Part shown: positions 44,606 to 53,783 of the stretch, piece by piece
Layout: every line of letters begins with the position of its first letter
Position numbering within the stretch: position 1 is the stretch's first letter
Source: Paenibacillus lactis
GTDB taxonomy: Bacteria; Bacillota; Bacilli; Paenibacillales; Paenibacillaceae
Length of the DNA stretch: 64,000 nt
Assembly (NCBI RefSeq): GCF_017873605.1
Contig: NZ_JAGGKI010000021.1
Span: forward strand, 27,903-91,902
Reading direction: 5' to 3'
Made by a program: the position numbers and the translations under genes
The notes under the pieces: model-generated
Told to the model about the DNA's origin: nothing
Database searches by the model: none
The model's input: only the letters and a program-made list of their open reading frames with translations

Positions 44606-45865
44606 CTATTTATTTTTGAATTGCAGGGCTTCAAGCCCTTTCTTCACGTAAGGAACCTTCATGAACATGTTCCATACCGTCTCGTCCCGGTAATTGGCGG
44701 CCATCAGCAGCGTGATCCCTTTATCGATGCCGATATAATCGGGACCGACCCAGTCGGCATTCAGATTGAACGCATCCTTCAGCCCATATTCGCCGCTTAG
44801 ATCCGGAACCGTTAGGAAATACTTCAATGCCTCTATGGATTCTTCCGGTGTAAACACCACCGAGCCCAGCGCCCCGGCCGGCGGAACGGTGCCGTCCGCT
44901 TGATGGGCCGCATTGTCATAGCCGGAAGGCGGCGAACCGAGCAATCCGTTATAGCCGGCGGGCGAATCGGATGCGGTAAAGCCCCACGACTCTTCCCCCA
45001 CGCCTTTAAACTTCTCGCTTAGATCGATGGCGAACTGCCGGCTCGCCTGGGAGGCGACGACCGAGTTGTTGAACCAATCAACCCCGTCACGGTCTACCAA
45101 GCCGCGAAAGTCGACCCAGGCATGCGAGAACTGATAGGTGAACAGGGAACCGAACCAGGAATGGATGAACGGCTCGGAATTCTTATACGATGCTTTGTGG
45201 CGTGTAAAGCCGTCGTAGACGTCAATCGGATGCGTCGGCGAACCGGCGGCCAGCACGTAAAGGGACAGCTGCTCGGCATAAAAGTCCCAATGGCCTTGAA
45301 ACCCTTTCTCCGGGGAATATGCCATATAGAACTGATTTTTGCCTTTGTCTACGAACCAGGGCCACTCGACGCGCTCATACAGCTGCTCGCTCTTCTTCTG
45401 GACATCGCCGCCGAAGTATTGCCCCGCCGTCAAGACGCCGTTCATTAGCAAGCCGGTGTCGATGCTCGAAATTTCGCTGTTCCACTCCCGCTTCCCGGTA
45501 TCGATGTTCACAAAGTGGTAAAAAAATCCGTGCTCATGCTCCATCCGCAGAAGCGTATCGAGCGTGCGGTCCGCTCTGTCATAGCCTTCCTCGCGGCTGA
45601 TCCAGCCGTTCTCCACGCCGATCGGAATCGCCGTGAGCGCGAATCCGGTGGCCGCCGTGCTGGCGATCTTCGGATTGCCCGGGTACCGGTCCCTCGTCAA
45701 GCCGTAGCCTTCGGAGCCTTCCTCGTGGTTCGTCTGCTCCCATAGATAGTTGAACGACGCCTTGGCCTCAAGGTCCAATTCGTCCGGCTGCTTCTGCGAG
45801 CATCCCATCGCCGCCAGCAGCACCACAGCACCGGCCAGCCATGCGATCCATCTTCTGTGACGCAA
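44606..45865 (-). CDS. GH144-type endo-beta-1,2-glucanase-like lipoprotein
   Basis: A 419-residue protein with a lipoprotein signal (hydrophobic stretch, then LLAAMGC, Cys22), so it is probably anchored on the outer face of the membrane. The family core GYGLTRDRYPGNPKIASTAA, HGFFYHFVNIDTG and NSEISSIDTGLL is that of GH144-like glucanases; a middle segment with FHSWFGSLFTYQFSHAW-type residues also fits. It would cut extracellular beta-1,2-glucan into oligosaccharides for import. The start is TTG at 45863-45865, ten bases after AAGGGAG. Confidence 0.85.
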   Translation of the reverse strand: MRHRRWIAWLAGAVVLLAAMGCSQKQPDELDLEAKASFNYLWEQTNHEEGSEGYGLTRDRYPGNPKIASTAATGFALTAIPIGVENGWISREEGYDRADRTLDTLLRMEHEHGFFYHFVNIDTGKREWNSEISSIDTGLLMNGVLTAGQYFGGDVQKKSEQLYERVEWPWFVDKGKNQFYMAYSPEKGFQGHWDFYAEQLSLYVLAAGSPTHPIDVYDGFTRHKASYKNSEPFIHSWFGSLFTYQFSHAWVDFRGLVDRDGVDWFNNSVVASQASRQFAIDLSEKFKGVGEESWGFTASDSPAGYNGLLGSPPSGYDNAAHQADGTVPPAGALGSVVFTPEESIEALKYFLTVPDLSGEYGLKDAFNLNADWVGPDYIGIDKGITLLMAANYRDETVWNMFMKVPYVKKGLEALQFKNK

Positions 45866-45893
45866 AGCAAGTGCACTCCCTTCTCAAGCGATC

Positions 45894-46832
45894 CTATTCG
45901 CCTGTGATGCCTGATCGTTCAATGCTCTCTACGAACCAGCGCTGCGTGAAGAAGTAAACGATCAGCAGCGGGATGATATTCAAAAACGTTCCGGCCATAT
46001 TGATCGCTTCGTTCAAGCTGCGTCCGGTCTGGGCGTTCGGATCGGCCGGGAATACCTTCTGGTACGTTACCGCGAAGTTTTGCAGCTCCAGCGGCAGCGT
46101 CGTCAGCTTATCGCCCAAGTACAGCGCCGCGAGCAGCGTTTCGTTCCAATACCAAACCATCGAGAACAAGAAGGAAATGATGAAGGCCGGCACGGCCATC
46201 GGCACGCAAATAACGGCAAATATTTTGTAAGCGCCGGCTCCGTCGATTTGTGCAGCCTCCTCGAGCGACTTCGGAATCGACCGGAAAAACTGATAAAAAA
46301 TCAGAATGAACAGACCGCTTTTGATCCCCTGTCCGAACGCCGCCGGAATGATATAAGAAAATATGCTCCCGATTAATCCGAGATCTTTAAACATCAGGAA
46401 CTGCGGAATCATCGTAATTTGCGGCGGTATGATGAACGTTGCCAGTACGAGCGCAAACAAGACGGATTTCCCCGGAATCCGGAAGCGGGCAAAGCCGTAT
46501 CCGATAACGGCCGCCGAAACGGTCTGGACGACGGCAGGAACGAAGGAAGCAAGAACGTTCTGCCACAAGGTATTAAGAAAGTCCATGACCTCGGCTGCCT
46601 TGGCGAAATTGTCCATATAAAATCCCGACGGAATATAGGTGATCAACGGATTGATCAGGTCTTCCGTATTCATGAAGCTGTAGGTGATCATATAAAACAA
46701 CGGGTACAAATAGACGAAGCCGATCAGAGACAGCAAGAAGTATACGGCTAATTTGTAGACAATGCCTTCTCCCGTAAACCCCCACAGGACCCGCTTCGTC
46801 TTGTCGATCGTTCTGCGGTCAATCCCTTTCAT
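45894..46832 (-). CDS. Carbohydrate ABC transporter permease (MalG type), pair B
   Basis: Inner-membrane permease of 312 residues with about six membrane segments. The cytoplasmic EAA loop that docks with the ATPase reads EEAAQIDGAGAYKIFAVICVP. It has an extra loop near the C-terminus (FPADPNAQTGRSLNEAINMAG), usual for MalG-type members. Thirteen bases separate it from its partner upstream. GGAGGTGGGATGGT precedes the ATG. No ATPase is encoded in the locus, so an MsmX-type shared ATPase is expected. Confidence 0.92.
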   Translation of the reverse strand: MKGIDRRTIDKTKRVLWGFTGEGIVYKLAVYFLLSLIGFVYLYPLFYMITYSFMNTEDLINPLITYIPSGFYMDNFAKAAEVMDFLNTLWQNVLASFVPAVVQTVSAAVIGYGFARFRIPGKSVLFALVLATFIIPPQITMIPQFLMFKDLGLIGSIFSYIIPAAFGQGIKSGLFILIFYQFFRSIPKSLEEAAQIDGAGAYKIFAVICVPMAVPAFIISFLFSMVWYWNETLLAALYLGDKLTTLPLELQNFAVTYQKVFPADPNAQTGRSLNEAINMAGTFLNIIPLLIVYFFTQRWFVESIERSGITGE

Positions 46833-46845
46833 ACCATCCCACCTC

Positions 46846-47703
46846 CTAACGGTTCGTTTCCCGCTGCCTTGTTACGAGCACCAGCACGCTTAGCAGCACC
46901 AGCATGACGAGGAAATAGATCCACGCCATCGCAGCGGAATAGCCCATTCCGTATTTCGCATCATACATCGCGCTCTGGATCTGAGTAATGACCGGATTCA
47001 GCGAAAAGACGGACTGCATGATGACGGTATACACCATATTGACGATAATCATCGGGTTCAGCGCCGGCAGCGTCAGCTTCCAGAACGATTCCCATCTGGA
47101 GGCGCCGTCGATGCTCGCCGCTTCGTACATCGAGGAATCCAGCTTCTGCAGGCCTGCCAGGAAGATCAGCATCTGCACGCCGGAGAACCAGAGAATCGTA
47201 ATAAACGACGTCAGCAGGAACACGATCAGATCGGCGAGCAGCTCCGGCATGCTTTCATGAAGCTTGCTCATTTCGATAATCGTCTGGATGCCCGGGAGCG
47301 TAGTGGCTCCTTGATCCATCAGCTGCTTGATGACAGGTCCGCTTGTAATAATGACCGGAAGAAAGTAAATCGTCCGGAAGATGCCTTTGCCGCGGATTTT
47401 CACGTTCAGCAGAAGGGAGACGATTAACGCGAACACGACGATGATCGGCACGATCACAAGCGTCTCAACAAAATAGGTAGCCAAGGTATCGCCGAACTCA
47501 ACGTTCAGGAACAGCGCGTTCCGGTAATTTTCCCAGCCAATGAACGTTGTCTTGACTCCGTCTGCGGTAATCTTTACTTGGCTGAAGCTGAACAGCAAGG
47601 TGCGGATCAACGGATAGCAGGTGAAGACCAAAAAACCAACGATCCAAATCCAGATAAACGATAGGCCGATAAGCGCCTCTCTAAGCCGGTAACGGATTTT
47701 CAT
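46846..47703 (-). CDS. Sugar ABC transporter permease (MalF type), pair B
   Basis: Permease of 285 residues with six predicted membrane segments. The EAA loop is EAASIDGASRWESFWKLTLP. It overlaps the DUF5696 gene by four bases (47700-47703) and is followed by the MalG-type partner, so the three are translationally linked. GGAGGCCGTTC precedes the ATG. Confidence 0.92.
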   Translation of the reverse strand: MKIRYRLREALIGLSFIWIWIVGFLVFTCYPLIRTLLFSFSQVKITADGVKTTFIGWENYRNALFLNVEFGDTLATYFVETLVIVPIIVVFALIVSLLLNVKIRGKGIFRTIYFLPVIITSGPVIKQLMDQGATTLPGIQTIIEMSKLHESMPELLADLIVFLLTSFITILWFSGVQMLIFLAGLQKLDSSMYEAASIDGASRWESFWKLTLPALNPMIIVNMVYTVIMQSVFSLNPVITQIQSAMYDAKYGMGYSAAMAWIYFLVMLVLLSVLVLVTRQRETNR

Positions 47704-49904
47704 GAACGGCCTCCTTCCCGGACCAAGAACCCTTGCGCCGGAATCTTGTTCCCGTCCGCCGTAACTTCATTCATGGTGTAATTGACATAGATGACGGTGC
47801 CGTTCGAGTAAGTGTTTCTAAATACGCCTTCCCGCACTTTTTCACGTTTGTCAAAGGTCGCATCCGCAACAGGCTTCAGGGCTTCCGCAACCGTCCGATA
47901 TTCATGTACGGCCTGATCCTTCCACACCGAATACTGCGAAGTGAACAGCCACCATGACGACTCTGTGTTAGCCAGCTTGATCGGATCCTCGTCGGTCAGG
48001 ATGAAGGACGGGTAGCTGCCGTAATCGATCATTTTCAGTTGCTCCTTCTGCGGGTTCGCGTTGAAATTGGAGGCCTGGGCGTAATAATCGACATGTCCTT
48101 TCAGCACAAGCTGCAGGAACGGCACCTCTTCGCTCTCTAGCAGGAAGCTTGAAGTGCTCATCGGCAGATCCATGATCCGGTCGGCAAACCTCCACAGGTA
48201 ATAATTCGGCTTGTAAAATGCGTAGCTGTCGATGGAATCCCGGGGCAGCATCGACGTATACGTCTCGATCGACCCGCTGCGCGTAGACGAGGACTTCCCA
48301 TAAGCGGAAAAAAGATTGCTGCCTATCGAGTCCATCGCGATATGGTCGATGCCGTGCTTCTGGAATGAAGAAATCTCATTCTCAAACAGCTTCGCGGACG
48401 CTGCCGGCTGCAGGTAGTACGACGTGTCGTAGAACGAAAGCAGCTGCTTGGAAACGGACTGGGCGATGTCCCCCTTGCCGTATCCGTCCGCCGTCGCCCC
48501 GGCCATCACGTAGTCGGTATAAAAGTACACGGGAATGCCTATTGCTTTATACTTTTCCACGAATGCGTTCCAATCGTCCCCGCTGCCTACCTTTTCTTCA
48601 AACGGAAAATGTGTAGGAGATGCTCCGGTAGCGCCGCCCTCCGTGTAGCCGCGGACAACAACCATCATGCGGTCCACTTCATTTGCCCGCAGATCAGTCA
48701 GTATATCGTCCATTTGGTCCACGGTGGTCATGGGGATGACTTCGCTCCCAATCAATTGCTTTTGGTTGTCCGCGGCGAAAAATTCGATGCGGAGCGGGAG
48801 CGGATCCGCGCCGTCCTTCTTGGCGGGCAGCTCCCCCCGCTGCACAAGCTCGCTCTGCACCCGGTTTGCCATGCCGGAATAATCGGCCTGCTTGCCGGAA
48901 AGAAGCATGACTTTCATGGAAGCGTCGAATTGGTTCTTCTCTTCCTGGTTTAAGGTGATGCCTTTGCCCTCTTTGTCCAAGGACTGGAAGTAGTTTTCTC
49001 TGTATACCCATTTGGCCGTGGTCCAATTGTAAGCCGTGGTCACATTGCCCGGATAAGAGCGGATTTCCGCGTAAGGGGCGCCGCCCGTGATCATGGAAAC
49101 GAAAGCGTTGCCGCCTTCCTTATGGGCGATGCCGAACACCGGCAGATACACTTGCTCTACGGGAGTCGCCATTCCTTCTGATAGCTGCGGGCTGCCCTTC
49201 ATTCCGAGATCGTCGCCGAACACTCTCCCGATATAGGGCTGCGTCGCAAGTGTCTGCTCGTTCAAGCTGATGAGCGCCCCCGAGCCGTCAGGAATGAGCA
49301 TATATCCTTTATCCGGCTGAACTCCCTTGGTTGCCCCAAAGAACGGATACACGTAGAGCGACTGCAGCCGGTTGTCCTTATTCGTCTCCTGAATCGAATT
49401 CTCCGGAACCTTGAATTCGATCGCGTCTTCCGTCAACCTAACTTCCAGCTTCAGCGAGATTCCCAGCCTCTCGTAATTCACGTTCGCCGAGAAGCCGTCC
49501 TCCATGGGCTCAACCGCAATCTTTGCTTGCTCTCCGGTTACCGGCGCGGTGCTGATTTTGCGTTTGGCATCCATGTATTCCACGCTCAAGCCCGACTCGA
49601 AGAGCGATTGCCACGATTTGTTCAGCTTGTCGTCCTTCTCATCGAGCGTGCCGTCCCATACATAACCGTTCTGTTTGTCTTGGACTTTGATGCCGAGCGT
49701 GTCCTTATTTACATAAAGCGCCAAGCGAGCGTTTTCCGCAGCTTTCTCGTATGATGCGATTCGATCGCCCGATGCATCCGCACCGGCGCCTGGAGCTTCC
49801 GGTTGGTTCACTCCCTGCTGCGCGAGCGCCGCGATCGAGATCAAACCGGCCAACAGCAGGAACGTTAACGATAGAGCAGCTATTCGTTTCACTTTGTTAA
49901 GCAC
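47700..49904 (-). CDS. Secreted DUF5696-domain protein
   Basis: A 734-residue protein with a signal peptide (about residues 1-28, ending LISIAALAQ). I recognise the overall type as DUF5696, which accompanies sugar ABC systems in Paenibacillus. The N-terminal half looks like a beta-rich domain (RLALYVNKDTLGIKVQDKQNGYVW), and the second half has features of a TIM barrel (DRMMVVVRGYTEGG, IPVYFYTDYV, HIAMDSIGSNLFSAYGK), suggesting a glycosidase-like role; that is inference. GTG start at 49902-49904 behind AGGAGATG, overlapping the upstream gene by eight bases. Confidence 0.78.
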   Translation of the reverse strand: MLNKVKRIAALSLTFLLLAGLISIAALAQQGVNQPEAPGAGADASGDRIASYEKAAENARLALYVNKDTLGIKVQDKQNGYVWDGTLDEKDDKLNKSWQSLFESGLSVEYMDAKRKISTAPVTGEQAKIAVEPMEDGFSANVNYERLGISLKLEVRLTEDAIEFKVPENSIQETNKDNRLQSLYVYPFFGATKGVQPDKGYMLIPDGSGALISLNEQTLATQPYIGRVFGDDLGMKGSPQLSEGMATPVEQVYLPVFGIAHKEGGNAFVSMITGGAPYAEIRSYPGNVTTAYNWTTAKWVYRENYFQSLDKEGKGITLNQEEKNQFDASMKVMLLSGKQADYSGMANRVQSELVQRGELPAKKDGADPLPLRIEFFAADNQKQLIGSEVIPMTTVDQMDDILTDLRANEVDRMMVVVRGYTEGGATGASPTHFPFEEKVGSGDDWNAFVEKYKAIGIPVYFYTDYVMAGATADGYGKGDIAQSVSKQLLSFYDTSYYLQPAASAKLFENEISSFQKHGIDHIAMDSIGSNLFSAYGKSSSTRSGSIETYTSMLPRDSIDSYAFYKPNYYLWRFADRIMDLPMSTSSFLLESEEVPFLQLVLKGHVDYYAQASNFNANPQKEQLKMIDYGSYPSFILTDEDPIKLANTESSWWLFTSQYSVWKDQAVHEYRTVAEALKPVADATFDKREKVREGVFRNTYSNGTVIYVNYTMNEVTADGNKIPAQGFLVREGGRS

Positions 49905-51927
49905 GGTTTCTCATCTCCTGAATGATCGTTTGAATGAATTCCACTTCTTGATTAAATAAGAGCACTAACAAGAAAATAACCAGGGCAGCCAATACGATGC
50001 CGAACACCGTTAGGAACAAATTCCGCACCGTCTGCCTGAACGTATAATCATGCAGCTCCTTCACCATGATGCAAACGAGAAGCAGCGACCAGCCTTGGAT
50101 AAACATCATCGAATAGTCGTAGACGAATTTTTCGTTATACGTCAGCACGTTGCTGATCCATGCGATCGGGAGCGCGAATATCAAATAAGGCGACAGCGCG
50201 TAAATCGTACCGATATAAACCTCCGACAGCTTTCCCTCTCCGTCGCTGATCGTGCTGACCATATAGTTCATAATGACCCAGAATAATAGCGGAACGGCGG
50301 TAGTTAGCATGATCGGCAATAAGTCCATTTGGTCGGGATCTCCGCTTGCGAACAAGTATCCTTTGGCATAGACCAGAATGATTTGAAGCAGCAGCATCCA
50401 GACGTACAGAACCGTTGCCGAACGGACGGTCGCCCTTCTGTGTTCCTTCAGCTCCTGGACCGCATCGATCGGATGCTTGAGGAAGTAGAACATGAACCCG
50501 ATTTCTTTCACCAGCTTGATGTCCGCCACGCGGTTTCTCAATCGTACAAGCGGCTGCAGCACGCGATACCGCCGATGCAGCGTTCGGATGACGTAACCCG
50601 CAACGATGATGGCAAATACGGTATATACGACGACATTAATGTTTTGTTGAAGCCAATCATTGCGGATTTTCCAGAATGCGTCGGAATAACCCTCCTTGTC
50701 TTCCGCCATCCGGAAGCTCTCCAGAGCCTTGCTATTCTGGTTTTGCTTGAAATACGATTCAGCCAACGATTTGTACGACAAAATAAAATAGCTGTTCATC
50801 TTGAGGATCTCGTTCCAGATGTCCTCGCTCTGCACGTATAATCCTTGCTTGTACTGGTCGACGCCCTCATAAACCTTCGTTCCGAACGGGGTGATCGAAT
50901 AGCGGTTAATGACGTTCCGCTCTTTGTCGGCGACGTACAGCGTACGCCCGGAGTCGGTGACGTCAATGGCCGAGGCGCTTTTAAACAGCCCCTGGCGCTC
51001 ATACTTGTCGTCCCCTCCGCCAAACATGAACAGCAAATTGCCAAAGCTGTCGTAAACGCAGATGAGCCCATTGACGTCTACCGTATAGATGTTTCCGCCC
51101 GCATCCACGTCGATATCCACCATCGAATCACTGGTCCAAGAGCTTGAGGACAATATGTTATCGCCGACAATATTCAGCTTCTTGATGCCGTCACTGCTAA
51201 TTCCATTGGTTACCGTGTACAGCAGCCCTTGATAATCAAGCACAATGCTGGTCGGGGACGGCGGCGTCGATTTGAACAGCTGCGCCTTCTGTCCTTCGGT
51301 AAAAATGAAGCGTTGAATGAGCATTTTCATCGACAGGCTCGTTCGGTTCGCGCCGACGTAACCCAGGAAATGCCCCTCGTTGTTCAACTGCACGACACCG
51401 TTGATGGAGCCTTCGCTGATGACGTAGATGTTGCCGCGTTTATCTACCGCTACCTTCTTCGGTGCAAAATCATTCTTTTTGCCGTAAATCGGTTCCTCCG
51501 GACGGCCGAACTGTTTCACGAGCTTTCCCTGCTCGTCGAACACGACAATTTGCTTCAACCCGTAATCCGCGACGTAAACGAGTCGATCGGCGGCCACATA
51601 CACGCCGGAAGGATTCGATAAGACGTCTTCTCCGATCGTTTGCGATGCGTTGTTCTCTTCATACACTACGATTCTTGCATTTCCGGGATCCGCGATATAC
51701 AGCTTTCCGGTCGGCTCATCATAGAACAGATCCGCCGGCTGGTTTACGTCAAGCCGAATCATTCCGTCCGGTTCATATGCGGTTTGCGTCCCGACGATCA
51801 TGCCTCCCGGGCCTTCGGTCCCTGTTTGATACGGCGCAGCGGCCATAGCCGGAGCCGAGAATTGAACGAGCAGAAAGCTTGCAATTACGACGAGCAACAC
51901 CCATCTGCCTACCGTCTTCTTTTTCAT
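49897..51927 (-). CDS. NHL-repeat beta-propeller fused to a YIP1-type membrane domain
   Basis: A 676-residue protein with a signal peptide (residues about 8-30, APAMAA), five or so NHL repeats (about 60-340, for example PADLFYDEPTGKLYIADPGN and AIDVTDSGRTLYVADKERN), a short TPR-like helical stretch (SYFKQNQNSKALESFRMAED), one membrane segment (about 432-452) and a five-helix YIP1-like membrane domain. The propeller would be outside the cell. Probably a membrane sensor or scaffold for the sugar system; function unknown. ATG at 51925-51927 follows AGGTG by eight bases. Confidence 0.8.
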   Translation of the reverse strand: MKKKTVGRWVLLVVIASFLLVQFSAPAMAAAPYQTGTEGPGGMIVGTQTAYEPDGMIRLDVNQPADLFYDEPTGKLYIADPGNARIVVYEENNASQTIGEDVLSNPSGVYVAADRLVYVADYGLKQIVVFDEQGKLVKQFGRPEEPIYGKKNDFAPKKVAVDKRGNIYVISEGSINGVVQLNNEGHFLGYVGANRTSLSMKMLIQRFIFTEGQKAQLFKSTPPSPTSIVLDYQGLLYTVTNGISSDGIKKLNIVGDNILSSSSWTSDSMVDIDVDAGGNIYTVDVNGLICVYDSFGNLLFMFGGGDDKYERQGLFKSASAIDVTDSGRTLYVADKERNVINRYSITPFGTKVYEGVDQYKQGLYVQSEDIWNEILKMNSYFILSYKSLAESYFKQNQNSKALESFRMAEDKEGYSDAFWKIRNDWLQQNINVVVYTVFAIIVAGYVIRTLHRRYRVLQPLVRLRNRVADIKLVKEIGFMFYFLKHPIDAVQELKEHRRATVRSATVLYVWMLLLQIILVYAKGYLFASGDPDQMDLLPIMLTTAVPLLFWVIMNYMVSTISDGEGKLSEVYIGTIYALSPYLIFALPIAWISNVLTYNEKFVYDYSMMFIQGWSLLLVCIMVKELHDYTFRQTVRNLFLTVFGIVLAALVIFLLVLLFNQEVEFIQTIIQEMRNRA

Positions 51928-51938
51928 CTGCTTCACAC

Positions 51939-52811
51939 CTATTTCAGACCGGAATGAGCCATCGTATTCATAACCCGGCTTTGCATAAAGATAAAGATCA
52001 GCAAATTCGGGATAAACATGATGAGCGCGGCCGCCGCGGATATCCCTTGGCCCGCCACTTCATTGTTGGTCGCCGTAAAGGTCGACATATAATAAGCAAA
52101 GTTCTTCAATTCCTCGTCATTGACGTACAGCGTCGCCGGCTCTATGCTGTTCCAGCTGAGCTGGAACGCCAGGATCGCAATCGTGGCGATCGCCGGCATC
52201 GTCATCGGAATGATGATTTTCCGGAAGATCGTAAAGTCGTTCGCTCCGTCAATCTGGGCAGCCTCTATCAGCTCATTCGGAATTTGGTCAATGAACTGCT
52301 TCAATAGAAACAAGCCGACAGGCATCGCCAAGAGCGGAAGAATATTAACCGAGAAGTCATTGATCAATCCGAGCTTGACGACGAGGAAGTACCTCGGAAT
52401 GGAAACGGCGACCGGAACAAACATAAGCGCGAGGGTATTAATCGAAAACAGCGTGTTCTTCAGCTTGAAATTTTTCTTAGAGAAGGCGTATCCGGCTGCT
52501 GCGCTGATATAAATCGTCGCGAACACCGTCACGACCGTAATGACGACGCTGTTGAATATATAGCGGCTGACCGGAATGCCGGAAACCGTAAATGTCGACA
52601 ACAGGAACCGAAAGTTATCCATCGTCGGATTTTGAACGAAAAACCTCGGGGGAAACGCAAACAATTCGTCCATCGGTTTGAGCGAATGCGAAAATATAAA
52701 AATGATCGGCATCACCATGAAAACCGAGAGGGGAGCCAGAATCAGGTAGAACTTCAACTGACTGATATGAAATCGGCTCGGATTCATCTTTGTTCCTTGA
52801 AATGAAGCCAT
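51939..52811 (-). CDS. Carbohydrate ABC transporter permease (MalG type), pair A
   Basis: Permease of 290 residues, six membrane segments, EAA loop EAAQIDGANDFTIFRKIIIP. It starts 12 bases after its partner with GGAGGGAACAAGT as ribosome site and is followed 11 bases later by the NHL-YIP1 gene. Together with the permease at 52824 it forms the first of two permease pairs in the locus. Confidence 0.92.
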   Translation of the reverse strand: MASFQGTKMNPSRFHISQLKFYLILAPLSVFMVMPIIFIFSHSLKPMDELFAFPPRFFVQNPTMDNFRFLLSTFTVSGIPVSRYIFNSVVITVVTVFATIYISAAAGYAFSKKNFKLKNTLFSINTLALMFVPVAVSIPRYFLVVKLGLINDFSVNILPLLAMPVGLFLLKQFIDQIPNELIEAAQIDGANDFTIFRKIIIPMTMPAIATIAILAFQLSWNSIEPATLYVNDEELKNFAYYMSTFTATNNEVAGQGISAAAALIMFIPNLLIFIFMQSRVMNTMAHSGLK

Positions 52812-52823
52812 ACTTGTTCCCTC

Positions 52824-53783
52824 CTACTCTTTCTCGGCGAACATTTTCCATACGATCTTCGAGCAAAGCCAAATAACCAGGAGAAGAACGGTGGAAATGG
52901 CCGAAGCATAACCCATCTCGTAGCGGATGAAGCCGTAATCCTCAATGTGATTGACGATCAACTGTCCGGCATACGACGGCGTCGGGTTCGTACCCGACAG
53001 CTGAACCCCGATGAGCCCTGCTTGAAATGTGTTAACGACCGCCATGACGGCACCGAATAGCATTTGCGGCTTCATGGACGGAATCGTAATATGAACGATT
53101 TCTTGAAAGCGGTTCGATATCCCGTCGATATATCCTGCTTCATACATCTCCGAATTGATGTTCAAGACGCCTGCAAGCATCGCCAAAAACCCGATGCCCA
53201 TACTGCTCCAAATCGTGACGACCATCATGATCGGCAGCAAATACTCGGGCGATTGAAGCCATTGGATCGGCTGCGTGATGAAGCCGTTGCGAATCAGCAG
53301 GCTGTTAATATAGCCCGTCGGGTCTCCGCTGAATATCGTCTTCCATACGACCGCCATCGCGACGCCCATCGTAAGGGAAGGCGAATAGATGAGCAAGGCG
53401 AGCACCGTTCTCGGACCGCGCTGAATTTGCGCCAGCATCCAAGCGAGAAGGAACGATAAAATATACGAGATCGGGCCGACGATGAGCGAAAACTTCAAGG
53501 TGTTCGGCAAGACGTACTGCATGAACACGCTGTCTCTCATAAATAGATCGATATAATTTTTGAGCCCCATAAACTTCGGCATTTGAATCGCGTTAAAGCT
53601 TGTGAAAGAGAGCCCGACCGCAAATATGACGGGAAGCACGATAAAGATAAAAAAAAGCAATAGATAGGGAGCGAGGAAAAGGTAGGCGGAGCCTTCCTTT
53701 TCTCTCCATTTCTTAAATTTGCTGCGGGTTTGTGGCGTCCCGTCGATTCGCGGCAGCGCTGCTGTTTCGGACTTAGTTTCCAT
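52824..53783 (-). CDS. Sugar ABC transporter permease (MalF type), pair A
   Basis: Permease of 319 residues with a charged N-terminal tail, six membrane segments and EAA loop EAGYIDGISNRFQEIVHITIP. It overlaps the 985-residue solute-binding fusion by 11 bases, so the binding protein and this permease are translationally coupled. Confidence 0.92.
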   Translation of the reverse strand: METKSETAALPRIDGTPQTRSKFKKWREKEGSAYLFLAPYLLLFFIFIVLPVIFAVGLSFTSFNAIQMPKFMGLKNYIDLFMRDSVFMQYVLPNTLKFSLIVGPISYILSFLLAWMLAQIQRGPRTVLALLIYSPSLTMGVAMAVVWKTIFSGDPTGYINSLLIRNGFITQPIQWLQSPEYLLPIMMVVTIWSSMGIGFLAMLAGVLNINSEMYEAGYIDGISNRFQEIVHITIPSMKPQMLFGAVMAVVNTFQAGLIGVQLSGTNPTPSYAGQLIVNHIEDYGFIRYEMGYASAISTVLLLVIWLCSKIVWKMFAEKE

